From positions 1-47,127 of the forward strand of contig NZ_QUAC01000481.1 in the NCBI RefSeq assembly GCF_003389455.1: 47,127 nucleotides of DNA, written 5' to 3'. The position numbers and the translations under genes are program-made. Under the pieces are notes generated by a model. That model had not been told where the DNA came from. It saw only the letters and a program-made list of their open reading frames with translations, and ran no database searches. Source of the DNA: Streptomyces inhibens. Its GTDB lineage: Bacteria > Actinomycetota > Actinomycetes > Streptomycetales > Streptomycetaceae. Below, piece by piece: positions 8,096 to 16,786 of this stretch; within the stretch, counting starts at the first letter, position 1, and each line of letters begins with the position of its first letter.

Positions 8096-8212
8096 ACGGA
8101 GAGTGTGGAAAACCCGCATCACCAGATGCAGCTCGACACACGCAGCACACGCGACACGTCGGGCATTTGCCCAGTGCAGGGATGAAAAGGGTGTTGTTGG
8201 CAGCATGGCCGT

Positions 8213-9727
8213 GTGAGCCAGTTGACCGATCGCGGCCCGACCCTGTCCTCGCACGGCCGAACCGCCGCGCAGCGCTCCTCCGCGATCGGCGCGGCCTTCC
8301 TCGGCGGCGTGACGGCCGCCGGACTCGGCCTCGGCGCGCTGACGGTCGCCGTGCTGCTGCTGTGGGTCGCCTCCCCCTACCCCGACAGCGGCCCGTCCCG
8401 GGCCCTGCATCTCGCCGCCGATCTGTGGCTGCTGGCGCACGGCGGCGACCTGGTGCGCACCGCCACCCACTCCGGCACCCCGGCCCCGGTCGCCGTGACA
8501 CCGCTGCTGCTCGCCGTACTTCCGGTCTGGCTGCTGCACCGGGCCGCCCGCCACACCCTGGCGACCGCGCCCGCCGCCCTCCCGGAGCCCGCTGCCGGTG
8601 CCTTCGCCGGCACCGCCCGGACGGTCACCCCGCGCACCCTGCTCGGCGCGCTGCTCACCGGCTATCTGCTGGTCGCGGCCGGTGCGCTGCTCTACACGTC
8701 GACCGGGCGGCTGACCGCCGAGCCGGCCAGCGTGCTGCTGTACGTACCGGCCACTGCGGTCGCCACTCTCGCCGGCACGGCCTGGCGCATCCACGGACAC
8801 GCCGGCGCCGATCTGCTGCCCGCCTGGGTCCTGCGGGCCCGGGCCGCGGTGCCGGGCGGCCTGCGGACCGTTCTCGGCGGCCCCCGCTTCACCGCCGCCC
8901 GCCGGGCCGCCGGCGCCGCCCTGGGCGCCCTGCTCGTCTCCGGTGCGCTGCTCACCCTCCTCGCGCTCGGGCTGCACGCCGGCCGGGTACGCCAGGACCT
9001 CCTCCAGCTCGCGCCGGACTGGGCGAGCCGCGCCACGGTGCTGCTGCTCTGCCTCGTACTGCTGCCGAACGCGGCCGTCTGGGGCGCGGCCTACGGCCTG
9101 GGGCCGGGTTTCACGCTCGGCGCGGGCAGCACGGTCGGACCGCTGGGGGCCACGGGCCACCCGGTGCTGCCGCATCTGCCGCTGCTCGGCGGGCTGCCGG
9201 ACGCGGGCCCGGGGAACCCGCTGACCTGGGCGGTGGCCGTGGTGCCCATGGTCGCGGGGGCGCTGCTCGCCCGCTCTGCCGCCCGTTCCGCGGCGGCACC
9301 CGGCCCCCCGGGCGGGCCCTGGTCCTGGTGGGCGACGACCTGTGTGGCAGGCATGGGGGCTGCCGTGTGCGGTGCCGTCATGGCGGCGCTCGCGGCCCTC
9401 GCCGGAGGCGCGCTGGGCACCGGTACGCTCGCCGCCTTCGGCCCGGAATGGTGGCGTACGGGCCTCACGGCGGCGGGTTGGACGGCCCTGATCGGCATCC
9501 CCGGAGCGCTCGGGCTACGGGCCTGGCGGCTCCGCGCGAGGCGGCGTGCGGGGACGGCCGGGAGCGACGAGAAGGACACCGGCGCTCAAGCCGCCGCTGC
9601 CACCGCCCCTGCCCCTGTCACCGCCCCTGCCCCCGATGCCCCCGATGCCCCCGATGCCGACAACCTGGCGGCCACCGGGCCGGGGAGCGCCCCCGCCCCA
9701 GCCGCCGCCCCCGCTCCCGACAACTGA
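8213..9727 (+). CDS. Multipass membrane protein, DUF6350 / PerM-like
   Basis: The 504-residue protein is almost wholly hydrophobic, with about ten or more predicted membrane segments from residue 25 to 430. A charged Pro/Ala/Asp tail with APD repeats follows. The layout and the neighbours (sucCD on one side, purN-purH on the other) match the actinobacterial DUF6350 family, whose mycobacterial member PerM stabilises a cell-division protein. A role in envelope growth or division is inferred from family only. The start is GTG 8213 (MSQLTDRGP), divergent from the sigma-like gene with 117 bp between. It converges on the next minus-strand gene with only 6 bp between stops. Confidence 0.7.
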   Translation: MSQLTDRGPTLSSHGRTAAQRSSAIGAAFLGGVTAAGLGLGALTVAVLLLWVASPYPDSGPSRALHLAADLWLLAHGGDLVRTATHSGTPAPVAVTPLLLAVLPVWLLHRAARHTLATAPAALPEPAAGAFAGTARTVTPRTLLGALLTGYLLVAAGALLYTSTGRLTAEPASVLLYVPATAVATLAGTAWRIHGHAGADLLPAWVLRARAAVPGGLRTVLGGPRFTAARRAAGAALGALLVSGALLTLLALGLHAGRVRQDLLQLAPDWASRATVLLLCLVLLPNAAVWGAAYGLGPGFTLGAGSTVGPLGATGHPVLPHLPLLGGLPDAGPGNPLTWAVAVVPMVAGALLARSAARSAAAPGPPGGPWSWWATTCVAGMGAAVCGAVMAALAALAGGALGTGTLAAFGPEWWRTGLTAAGWTALIGIPGALGLRAWRLRARRRAGTAGSDEKDTGAQAAAATAPAPVTAPAPDAPDAPDADNLAATGPGSAPAPAAAPAPDN

Positions 9728-9733
9728 GCCCGG

Positions 9734-10615
9734 CTACTGCTGCGTGCTCAGCAGCGGCCGCAGCTCCTTCGGCAGCAGGTTTTCGCAGGACTTGCCGGCC
9801 GACTGGGTCAGCGCGTCGTTCACGCAGGTGAAGTAGTCGCGGTAGACGATCTGCACGGTGAACGTCGCGGCCACCATCATCAGCGCGAGCGTGGCGGTCA
9901 CCAGCCCCCCGATCGCCGCCGTGACCTGCGGCCGGGTGCTGCCCGGCGCGGACGGGGCGCCCGGGTGCCCTGGGGCGGGGGCACCTTCGGTGGGGGCCGG
10001 GCGGCCCTCCATGGCGGCGGTGGTCGCCGCGGCGGCCGCCTTCGCCGGGTTCGGCTTGGCGCGCAGTGAGCTGATGCCCCAGTAGATCGCCAGCACGCCC
10101 AGCAGCAGCGAGATCTCCGGCAGGCTGAAGAGCACGAAGAAGAACGCCCACATGCCGGCGAGCAGCGCATAGCGCGCCCGGCGCTGCGACGGGTCGGTGG
10201 GGTCCCAGCGCAGATTGCCTGGCCCGCCGGCGCCGCCCGGGCCGCCGCCCTGCTGCCCGTTGTTGCGGCCGCCCGGCCGGGAGCCGAAGCCGCCGCTCTG
10301 CCGGCCCGGCTGCCGGGGGCTCCACTGGCTGCCCCAGCTGGGCGTCGGCTCGTCCTGCGGCGGCTGCTCCTCGTCGCCGTTGTGGCCCTGGCCCTGGCCG
10401 TACGGGGCGGGGTGGCGCGGGCGCCACTCCTGGTCGGGGGCGTCGGCCGGCGGCGGTGCGAAGGGATTGTCGCGGTCGGAGCCCGCGGAACCCGCGGAAC
10501 CCGGTGCATCGGACTCCGAGGACGACGGCTTGCGCTCACGCGGCAGCAGCACCATCCCGGGGGCGGTGGCGGGCAGCAGGAGCAGGAGGGCCGCGCGGCG
10601 GCGTCGGTCCGTCAT
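9734..10615 (-). CDS. Membrane protein with disordered N-terminal half, unknown function
   Basis: The 293-residue frame starts at ATG 10615 (MTDRRRRAALLLLLPATAPG); an internal ATG at 10555 (MVLLPRERKPSSSES) is also possible, and neither has a close ribosome site. The first half is low complexity, rich in Ser, Pro, Gly, Asn and Gln. It is followed by a paired hydrophobic hairpin (YALLAGMWAFFFVLFSLPEI and SLLLGVLAIYWGISSL), a Pro/Ala linker and one more segment (AAIGGLVTATLALMMVAATF). A short outside C-terminus has two cysteines (YFTCVNDALTQSAGKSC) that could pair. I do not recognise a named family. It is divergent from purN and may share its regulatory region. Confidence 0.65.
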   Translation of the reverse strand: MTDRRRRAALLLLLPATAPGMVLLPRERKPSSSESDAPGSAGSAGSDRDNPFAPPPADAPDQEWRPRHPAPYGQGQGHNGDEEQPPQDEPTPSWGSQWSPRQPGRQSGGFGSRPGGRNNGQQGGGPGGAGGPGNLRWDPTDPSQRRARYALLAGMWAFFFVLFSLPEISLLLGVLAIYWGISSLRAKPNPAKAAAAATTAAMEGRPAPTEGAPAPGHPGAPSAPGSTRPQVTAAIGGLVTATLALMMVAATFTVQIVYRDYFTCVNDALTQSAGKSCENLLPKELRPLLSTQQ

Positions 10616-10761
10616 CTGGAGTGCGTCTTCCCCTTGTCTCGTCCGAACGCGGGCCATCGTGACCGGCGCCCGTTTACCACGAACTGCATGCAGTCTTACG
10701 CCTGACGCTACCTTCCGTGCCCGCCCCCGTCCCGCGGGGGCCGCTCGGTGTGCCGGTATCG

Positions 10762-10789
10762 TTGCTGACGGTCGGCGCCTTCGTAGGGT
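10762..10789 (+). promoter_or_regulatory. Candidate purN promoter
   Basis: TTGCTG at 10762-10767 and TAGGGT at 10784-10789 are 16 bp apart and lie about 70 bp before the purN start, a fair match to a housekeeping-type promoter. This is a pattern match by eye only. Confidence 0.3.
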
Positions 10790-10860
10790 TCCCCGGATTT
10801 GCGGTACCCGCGGCCTTGTACGACCACACAAAGCACGCGAGATCGGAAAAGAGCCCCGCC

Positions 10861-11538
10861 GTGGCTTCCTCCCCACCCCCCGTCCAGCCCGACCTGCCCC
10901 CCACAGGGGAGACCCCCGTCGGCCGCCCGGCGCGCCTTGTCGTGCTCGTCTCCGGTTCCGGTACGAACCTCCAGGCGCTGCTCGACGCGATCGCCGAGCA
11001 GGGCCCGGAGGCGTACGGCGCCGAGATCGTGGCCGTCGGCGCCGACCGTGGCGCGATCGCGGGCCTGGAGCGCGCCGAGTCCGCGGGGATCGCGACCTTC
11101 GTCCACCGGGTCAAGGACTACGACAGCCGCGCGGACTGGGATGCGGCGCTCACCGAGGCGACCGCCGCGTACGAGCCCGATCTGGTGGTCTCGGCCGGCT
11201 TCATGAAGATCCTGGGCAAGGAGTTCCTCGCCCGCTTCGGCGGCCGCACCGTCAATACCCACCCGGCGCTGCTGCCGAGCTTTCCCGGTGCCCATGGCGT
11301 GCGCGATGCGCTCGCGTACGGCGCGAAGGTCACCGGATGCACCGTCCACTTCGTCGACGACGGTGTCGACACCGGCCCGATCATCGCCCAGGGCGTGGTC
11401 GAGGTCCGGGACGAGGACGATGAATCCGCGCTGCATGAGCGCATCAAGGAAGTCGAGCGATCGCTGCTCGTCGAGGTCGTGGGGCGTCTGGCCCGGCACG
11501 GCTACCGCATTGAGGGACGAAAGGTACGTATCTCGTGA
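10861..11538 (+). CDS. purN: Phosphoribosylglycinamide formyltransferase
   Basis: PurN transfers a formyl group from 10-formyl-THF to GAR, the third step of de novo purine synthesis. From GTG 10861 the protein has 225 residues. It shows the substrate loop VLVSGSGTNLQALL (about residues 25-38), SAGFMKILG, the catalytic Asn/His in NTHPALLPSFPGAHG and the catalytic Asp region VDDGVDTGPIIAQ. The in-frame ATG at 10717 would add 48 residues without family features and cross the likely promoter, so I reject it. The short Pro-rich N-terminal addition is seen in other streptomycete PurN proteins. The stop overlaps the purH start (GTGA), so the pair is translationally coupled. Confidence 0.95.
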   Translation: MASSPPPVQPDLPPTGETPVGRPARLVVLVSGSGTNLQALLDAIAEQGPEAYGAEIVAVGADRGAIAGLERAESAGIATFVHRVKDYDSRADWDAALTEATAAYEPDLVVSAGFMKILGKEFLARFGGRTVNTHPALLPSFPGAHGVRDALAYGAKVTGCTVHFVDDGVDTGPIIAQGVVEVRDEDDESALHERIKEVERSLLVEVVGRLARHGYRIEGRKVRIS

Positions 11539-13100
11539 CCGCCACCGAAGGCACCCAGCGGCCCATCCGCCGCGCACTGGTCAGCGTCTATGACAAGTCC
11601 GGGCTGGAAGAGCTGGCGCAGGGCCTGCACGCGGCGGGCGTCCAGCTCGTCTCGACCGGATCGACGGCCGCGAAGATCGCCGCCGCCGGGGTGCCGGTCA
11701 CCAAGGTCGAGGAGCTCACCGGCTTCCCGGAGTGCCTCGACGGCCGGGTCAAGACCCTGCACCCCAAGGTGCACGCCGGCATCCTCGCCGACCTGCGGCT
11801 GGCCGACCACCGGCAGCAGCTGGCCGACCTCGGCGTGGAGCCGTTCGACCTCGTCGTCGTGAACCTGTACCCGTTCAAGGAGACCGTCGCCTCGGGTGCC
11901 ACTCCCGACGAGTGCGTCGAGCAGATCGACATCGGCGGTCCGTCGATGGTCCGCGCCGCCGCCAAGAACCACCCTTCCGTCGCGGTCGTCACGGACCCGG
12001 GCGCGTACGCCGCGGTCCTCCAGGCGGTCAAGGAGGGCGGCTTCACGCTGGGGCTGCGCAAGCGGTTCGCCGCGGCGGCGTTCCGGCACACCGCCGCATA
12101 CGACGTCGCCGTGGCCTCCTGGTTCGCCGAGGACTACGCAGCCGCCGACGAGTCGGGTCTCCCCGAGTTCCTCGGCGCCACCTACGAGCGCAAGAACGTC
12201 CTGCGCTACGGCGAGAACCCGCACCAGGGCGCCGCGCTGTACGTCAACGGCGAGGGCGGCCTCGCCGAGGCCGAGCAGTTGCACGGCAAGGAGATGTCGT
12301 ACAACAACTACACGGACACCGACGCCGCGCGCCGGGCCGCGTACGACCACACCGAGCCCTGCGTCGCGATCATCAAGCACGCCAACCCCTGCGGTATCGC
12401 GGTCGGCGCGGATGTCGCCGAGGCGCACCGCAAGGCGCACGCCTGCGACTCGCTGTCCGCGTTCGGCGGCGTGATCGCTGTCAACTGCCCGGTCTCCGTG
12501 GCGATGGCCGAGCAGGTCGCCGAGATCTTCACCGAGGTCATCGTGGCCCCCGGCTACGAGGACGGCGCGGTCGAGATCCTCGCCCGCAAGAAGAACATCC
12601 GCGTGCTGAGCTGCCCCGACGCGCCGTCGAACCCGGTGGAGGTCAAGCCCGTTGACGGCGGCGCCCTCCTTCAGGTCACCGACCGGCTGCAGGCCGAGGG
12701 CGACGACCCGGCGAACTGGACGCTGGCCAGCGGCGCGGCGCTGCCCGCCGACGAGCTGGCCGAGCTGGCCTTCGCCTGGCGGGCCTGCCGCGCGGTGAAG
12801 TCCAATGCGATCCTGCTCGCCAAGGACGGTGCCACGGTCGGTGTCGGCATGGGCCAGGTCAACCGTGTGGACTCGGCGAAGCTGGCCGTGCAGCGGGCCG
12901 GCGAGGAGCGGGCGCGCGGCTCGTACGCCGCCTCCGACGCCTTCTTCCCGTTCCCCGACGGCTTCGAGGTGCTGGCCGAGGCCGGCGTCAAGGCCGTGGT
13001 CCAGCCGGGCGGTTCGGTCCGCGACGAGCTGGTCGTCGAGGCCGCCAAGAAGGCCGGCGTGACGATGTACTTCACCGGGACCCGGCACTTCTTCCACTGA
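11535..13100 (+). CDS. purH: Bifunctional AICAR transformylase / IMP cyclohydrolase
   Basis: PurH performs the last two steps of IMP synthesis, formylation of AICAR with 10-formyl-THF and ring closure. The 521 residues are the normal length. The N-terminal MGS-like cyclohydrolase domain (about 1-150) starts RRALVSVYDKSGLEEL and contains STGSTAAKI and GRVKTLHPKVHAGIL. The transformylase part contains LRYGENPHQGAALY, IKHANPCGIAVG, KSNAILLAKDGATVGVGMGQ and ends FTGTRHFFH. The GTG start overlaps the purN stop by four bases. A perfect 12-bp hairpin follows. Confidence 0.97.
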   Translation: MTATEGTQRPIRRALVSVYDKSGLEELAQGLHAAGVQLVSTGSTAAKIAAAGVPVTKVEELTGFPECLDGRVKTLHPKVHAGILADLRLADHRQQLADLGVEPFDLVVVNLYPFKETVASGATPDECVEQIDIGGPSMVRAAAKNHPSVAVVTDPGAYAAVLQAVKEGGFTLGLRKRFAAAAFRHTAAYDVAVASWFAEDYAAADESGLPEFLGATYERKNVLRYGENPHQGAALYVNGEGGLAEAEQLHGKEMSYNNYTDTDAARRAAYDHTEPCVAIIKHANPCGIAVGADVAEAHRKAHACDSLSAFGGVIAVNCPVSVAMAEQVAEIFTEVIVAPGYEDGAVEILARKKNIRVLSCPDAPSNPVEVKPVDGGALLQVTDRLQAEGDDPANWTLASGAALPADELAELAFAWRACRAVKSNAILLAKDGATVGVGMGQVNRVDSAKLAVQRAGEERARGSYAASDAFFPFPDGFEVLAEAGVKAVVQPGGSVRDELVVEAAKKAGVTMYFTGTRHFFH

Positions 13101-13124
13101 GCGGCCACCGCTTGAGGAGAGCGC

Positions 13125-13158
13125 GAGGCCCGCACCGGGTGTGTTCGGTGCGGGCCTT
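13125..13158. terminator. Hairpin terminator between purH and a convergent gene
   Basis: A perfect 12-bp stem (AGGCCCGCACCG at 13126-13137 with its complement at 13146-13157) encloses an 8-base loop. It lies 26 bp after purH and 24 bp before the stop of the opposing gene, so it probably works both ways. Confidence 0.8.
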
Positions 13159-13181
13159 CGTGGTGGGGGACGCTCGCGGTG

Positions 13182-13742
13182 TCAGTAACGCGGTCGGCTG
13201 AACCAGGCGTTGCCGTCGTCCTTGGCGACGAAGACCAGCACCAGGATGCCCAGGACCGTGTGGACCAGGCCCACGGGGAAGCTGAACAGGCTCATCATGA
13301 TGGTAGCGACGCCGAAGATGATGGTGCCGACACGGACGCCGCCGCCGCCGTTGGCGAACTGCACGGCCAGCGTGATCGCGGCCGCGGTGAAGATCACGAT
13401 GAGCACGATCACCGCGATCAGCAGGCCCTTGCCGATGTTCATCGCGAGGATGTCGTCGTCACCGGCGTACGACGACGTTTCGTGCGCGGCCCTGGTGACG
13501 CCGCCCAGCCCCATCACGGCGAGGACCAGGCCGACGAGGTTCAGGCCGGCGAGCACGAACAGCATCACCCGAGCGGCCTTGACCCCGCCGGGCATCATCG
13601 TCGGGTACTGCGGCTGCATGACGGGCATCCCACCGCCCGGGTACGGGCCGTACGGCGACGGCTGCTGCGGCTGCTGGGGATAGCCGTAACCGGGCTGCTG
13701 GCCCGGCGGCGGACCGTAGGGGTTCTGGTTGGGATAGCTCAC
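13182..13742 (-). CDS. Small four-TM protein with PQGY-rich N-terminus
   Basis: The 186-residue protein starts with about 50 residues of Pro, Gln, Gly and Tyr (MSYPNQNPYGPPPGQQPGYG), a low-complexity cytosolic region common in streptomycete membrane proteins. Four membrane segments lie at about 57-79, 105-129, 138-155 and 157-173, joined by short loops. No catalytic motif is visible and the function is unknown. The next minus-strand gene upstream is a similarly built RDD protein, and the two may act together. A hairpin between them suggests separate transcripts. The ATG at 13742 follows a GAAGGA-type ribosome site. Confidence 0.7.
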   Translation of the reverse strand: MSYPNQNPYGPPPGQQPGYGYPQQPQQPSPYGPYPGGGMPVMQPQYPTMMPGGVKAARVMLFVLAGLNLVGLVLAVMGLGGVTRAAHETSSYAGDDDILAMNIGKGLLIAVIVLIVIFTAAAITLAVQFANGGGGVRVGTIIFGVATIMMSLFSFPVGLVHTVLGILVLVFVAKDDGNAWFSRPRY

Positions 13743-13853
13743 GAGCGGTGTCCTTCAAGCTTCTTGAGCGGATATCAGTGGTGTAAGGGGACGGTAGGCC
13801 ACCAGGGTTCCGTCGTGATCCGCGGGTGGGGACCCGCTGCTCGTACAGCGCCG

Positions 13854-13890
13854 CGAAGGCCCCGATCGCGCTGTTGCGAGGGGGCCTTCG
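13854..13890. terminator. Hairpin after the RDD gene
   Basis: A perfect 10-bp stem (CGAAGGCCCC at 13854-13863 and its complement at 13881-13890) has a smaller inner TCGC/GCGA pair. It lies about 50 bp after the RDD gene stop and before the next gene on that strand. Confidence 0.7.
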
Positions 13891-13940
13891 AGGAGTGGTG
13901 CACATCGGGCCGGCCCATTGCCGGCAGGCCCGTGAGCGAC

Positions 13941-14681
13941 TTACTGGGTCTTGACGACCACCGTGCCGACGATCTTGTCGGCGAACGTCTGCGACTTGTC
14001 GTCCCACAGCGGCCACAGGTAACCGATGTCACACGCGAGCGAGTCGAGGAAGTGGCAGATCTTGCGGACGAAGGCCATACCGAAGCCGAGCGGCTGACCG
14101 GTCGTCTCCTTGACCAGCTTGATCTTCATCGCCTTCTTGCCCGGGCTCTGGCCCGTGCTGCCTTCCTTGGCGATGACGAAGAGGCCGCCGGCCAGGGCGA
14201 TCAGGGCGGCGAGCACGATCATGATGATGGAGCCGACCGGCGTGGCGCTCTCCGCGGCCGTGTTGTAGGCGTCGCTGATGCACTGGATGTCGCCGGGCGG
14301 GCAGGACGAGGCGTTCTCGCTCGCCGACGACGCCGAGCTGGCCGCCATGACCCCGGCGACGATGTACAGGACGCCCGGGACCGCACCCACGATCAGGCCG
14401 TCGATGAGGTAAGCGCCCACGCGCGAGCCCCAGCTCGCGTAGCCCATCGGCATCCCCGGCATACCGGGCTGGCCGTAGGGAGCCCCCTGCTGCGGGTAGC
14501 CGCCGTAGGGCTGCTGCGGCGGGACGGCCTGCTGCTGCGGGTAGCCGTACGGCTGCTGCGGGGCCTGCTGGGGGTAGCCGTAGCCCGGCTGACCGCCCTG
14601 CGGGGGCACCGGGGGCTGCTGACCGTACGGCGCCTGCGGCTGCTGCTGGCCGTACGGGTTGTTCGGGTCGCCAAAGCTCAT
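13941..14681 (-). CDS. RDD-domain membrane protein with PQG-rich N-terminus
   Basis: The 246-residue protein opens with about 80 residues rich in Pro, Gln, Gly and Tyr, then an RDD domain. The defining Arg and first Asp are in SRVGAYLIDGLIV (R87, D94) and the last Asp in TFADKIVGTVVV (D235). Membrane segments lie at about 91-113 and 150-170, with a shorter hydrophobic stretch near 200-225. The GQSPGKKAMKIKLV loop is characteristic. Some RDD proteins have been linked to ion or antiporter functions, but the substrate here cannot be told. The ATG at 14681 has GGAGGAAA upstream. It is divergent from folD across 255 bp with no other gene. Confidence 0.85.
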   Translation of the reverse strand: MSFGDPNNPYGQQQPQAPYGQQPPVPPQGGQPGYGYPQQAPQQPYGYPQQQAVPPQQPYGGYPQQGAPYGQPGMPGMPMGYASWGSRVGAYLIDGLIVGAVPGVLYIVAGVMAASSASSASENASSCPPGDIQCISDAYNTAAESATPVGSIIMIVLAALIALAGGLFVIAKEGSTGQSPGKKAMKIKLVKETTGQPLGFGMAFVRKICHFLDSLACDIGYLWPLWDDKSQTFADKIVGTVVVKTQ

Positions 14682-14936
14682 CTGCTGTTTTCCTCCGTTG
14701 GGTCAGTGGGGGACGACGCGGCGTGACTCGGAGGAAAAACAGGTTGTTTCACTGGCCCGCCCCCGACGATGCCTGCGGCACTGCGCGTTAATCCTTCTAG
14801 TTGCGCATTCACTCTGTCCAGTCAAGGTTGCTAGCTGTTGTCCAAGTGCAATGATCAATTCCGGCCAACGACGCCTTCGCGACGCCCCGCGCGCCCTGAT
14901 TGGAACGTGGCCCCCCTCATCCGGGAGGATGGAGGC

Positions 14937-15791
14937 ATGACTGCCCAGATTCTGGATGGCAAGGCCACCGCAGCCGCTATCAAGTCCGAGCTCGCCACCC
15001 GCGTCGAGGCGCTGAAGGCCAAGGGCGTGCAGCCTGGCCTCGGCACCCTCCTGGTCGGCGACGACCCGGGCAGCCGTTGGTACGTCAACGGCAAGCACCG
15101 CGACTGCGCCCAGGTCGGCATCGCCTCGATCCAGCGCGAACTGCCGGAAACCGCCACCCAGGAGGAGATCGAGGCGGTCGTACGGGAGCTGAACGAGGAC
15201 CCGGCCTGCACCGGCTACATCGTCCAACTCCCGCTCCCCAAGGGCATCGACGCCAACCGCGTCCTGGAGCTGATGGATCCGGCCAAGGACGCCGACGGGC
15301 TGCACCCGATGAGCCTGGGCCGGCTGGTGCTCGGCATCGAGGGCCCGCTGCCCTGCACCCCGTACGGCATCGTCCAGCTGCTGCGGCGGCACGAGGTCGA
15401 GATCAAGGGCGCGCATGTGGTGGTCGTCGGCCGCGGCATCACCATCGGCCGCCCGATGCCGCTGGTGCTGACCCGTAAGTCGGAGAACGCCACGGTGACC
15501 CAGTGCCACACCGGCACCCGCGATCTGTCCGCGCATCTCAAGCAGGCCGACATCATCGTCGCCGCGGCCGGTGTGCCGCACATCATCAAGCCCGAGGACG
15601 TCAAGCCCGGCGCGGCCGTCCTGGACGTCGGCGTCAGCCGCGACGAGGCCGGCAAGATCGTCGGCGATGTGCACCCCGGCGTCGCCGAGGTCGCCGGCTG
15701 GGTCGCCCCCAACCCGGGCGGTGTCGGCCCGATGACCCGCGCCCAGCTGCTGGTCAATGTCGTCGAGGCCGCCGAGCGCGCGGCCGGCTGA
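14937..15791 (+). CDS. folD: Bifunctional methylene-THF dehydrogenase / cyclohydrolase
   Basis: FolD interconverts 5,10-methylene-THF and 10-formyl-THF using NADP, feeding formyl groups to PurN and PurH encoded nearby. The 284 residues start MTAQILDGKATAAAIKSEL and show the catalytic Tyr/Lys region (WYVNGKHRDCAQVGI), QLPLPKGID, DADGLHP, the NADP loop VVGRGITIGRP and PNPGGVGPMT. The loop reads GRGITIGRP where many members have GRSxxVGxP, a mild variant. GGAGG six bases before ATG 14937 fixes the start. The DUF3017 gene follows by 66 bp. Confidence 0.96.
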   Translation: MTAQILDGKATAAAIKSELATRVEALKAKGVQPGLGTLLVGDDPGSRWYVNGKHRDCAQVGIASIQRELPETATQEEIEAVVRELNEDPACTGYIVQLPLPKGIDANRVLELMDPAKDADGLHPMSLGRLVLGIEGPLPCTPYGIVQLLRRHEVEIKGAHVVVVGRGITIGRPMPLVLTRKSENATVTQCHTGTRDLSAHLKQADIIVAAAGVPHIIKPEDVKPGAAVLDVGVSRDEAGKIVGDVHPGVAEVAGWVAPNPGGVGPMTRAQLLVNVVEAAERAAG

Positions 15792-15857
15792 GCGCGCGGG
15801 AACCTGAGACCCTTGTCTTTGACAGACGGATCCGGACACCGGAAGGGACTGCCAGCC

Positions 15858-16286
15858 ATGGGTGCCGAAGCGCATTCGGACGGGGCCTCCGAGCCGCAGC
15901 GCACCTCGCGCCGCTTCCCGACACTGACCCGCGACACCGCCCGCCCGGAAGGCGGCGGGCGGGCCGCCTCGGGCGGCTATCCCGCGCCCGCCCGGCAGTG
16001 GCCGCTGCTCGCCGTCATGGGCGGCGTCGCGGCCGGGCTGCTGCTCGTGGCGCTCGACGCGTTCCGCATCGGGACGCTGGTGATCGGGCTCTCCCTGCTG
16101 GCGGGCGCGGCGCTGCGGTGGGCGCTGCCGTCGGTGGGGATGCTCGCCGTGCGCTCCCGCTTCACCGATATGGCGACGTACGGGCTGCTGGGCTTTGTGA
16201 TCGTGATGCTGGCGCTGATGGTGCAGCCCAAGCCGTGGATCCACATCCCGTTCCTGGACGACATCGTCCACTTCACCGTGCGCTGA
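15858..16286 (+). CDS. DUF3017 small membrane protein
   Basis: The 142-residue protein has a polar N-terminal 50 residues and three membrane segments (WPLLAVMGGVAAGLLLVAL, IGTLVIGLSLLAGAALRWAL and TYGLLGFVIVMLALM). It ends with a short conserved tail IPFLDDIVHFTVR. This is the DUF3017 layout, seen next to folD in streptomycetes; no function is established. I place the start at ATG 15858, with GGAAGGGA nine bases upstream, rather than a TTG at 15813. A very strong hairpin lies 61 bp after the stop. Confidence 0.8.
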   Translation: MGAEAHSDGASEPQRTSRRFPTLTRDTARPEGGGRAASGGYPAPARQWPLLAVMGGVAAGLLLVALDAFRIGTLVIGLSLLAGAALRWALPSVGMLAVRSRFTDMATYGLLGFVIVMLALMVQPKPWIHIPFLDDIVHFTVR

Positions 16287-16347
16287 GTCACCGACGGCGT
16301 CGGTGTGAAATGTGCCACGACCACGCCGGACGGCGGCACGGCAAAGA

Positions 16348-16386
16348 CGGCGGCCCGTCCTCTCCCCCGGGGAGGACGGGCCGCCG
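16348..16386. terminator. Strong hairpin terminator after folD-DUF3017
   Basis: A perfect 15-bp stem (CGGCGGCCCGTCCTC at 16348-16362 and complement at 16372-16386) encloses a 9-base loop that can pair CCC/GGG further. It is the clear end of the folD transcript and also sits after the minus-strand remnant to its right. Confidence 0.85.
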
Positions 16387-16403
16387 CTGTGTGACCGAGC
16401 GCC

Positions 16404-16500
16404 CTACGACAGCGGGGAGTTGAAGGCGCCGCCGTAGTGCTTGAGGTCGCGGTTGTTCCGCGCGACCTTCTACGCGGGGGCGGCGGTCGCGACGGCCGGG
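16404..16500 (-). pseudogene. Possible remnant of a small secreted protein gene
   Basis: Read on the minus strand, one frame gives LARAPAVATAAPA, which looks like the end of a signal peptide. A TAG at about 16470 follows, then VARNNRDLKHYGGAFNSPLS and a stop at 16404. The segment after the stop looks like the mature end of a small secreted peptide, and the two halves are in the same frame. A real start with a signal n-region is not obvious upstream. I read this as a decayed gene with an internal stop. Coincidence cannot be excluded, since the stretch is short. Confidence 0.3.
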
Positions 16501-16786
16501 GCCCGTGCCAGGCCTCCGAGCCGCCGGGGCGCGGGCCGTGTGCATACCCGTGCGCCATCCTGGCCAGTTCTTATCGGGATACATACGGAAGTCGTAGGAG
16601 CTCCGGCGGAAATGTCACACTGCTGGGTGCGCGGGGCGCGCGCGGATGTGCAACGCACGGCCGAGTGCTCCTGTGCACCCGTTGGAAGGGAACTGTCGTC
16701 CGGCCAGGGGCATCCCTGTGGGTAGCAAGTAGGGCGGGCCGGGGGGAGCCGCCGCTGTCGTGGGTGAGTGGGGATAGGGGGAGGCA

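Noticed and set aside
8096..9175. N-terminal extension of the sigma-like gene (in-frame starts up to 9175)
   Set aside because: It would lie antisense to the PerM-like gene and is Gly/Arg/Gln low complexity; sigma-like homology begins at 8095.
10717..10860. Extended purN start at ATG 10717
   Set aside because: The extra 48 residues have no family match and overlap the likely promoter; GTG 10861 fits PurN length.
15813..15857. TTG start for the DUF3017 gene
   Set aside because: ATG 15858 has a clear GGAAGGGA ribosome site; the TTG has none.
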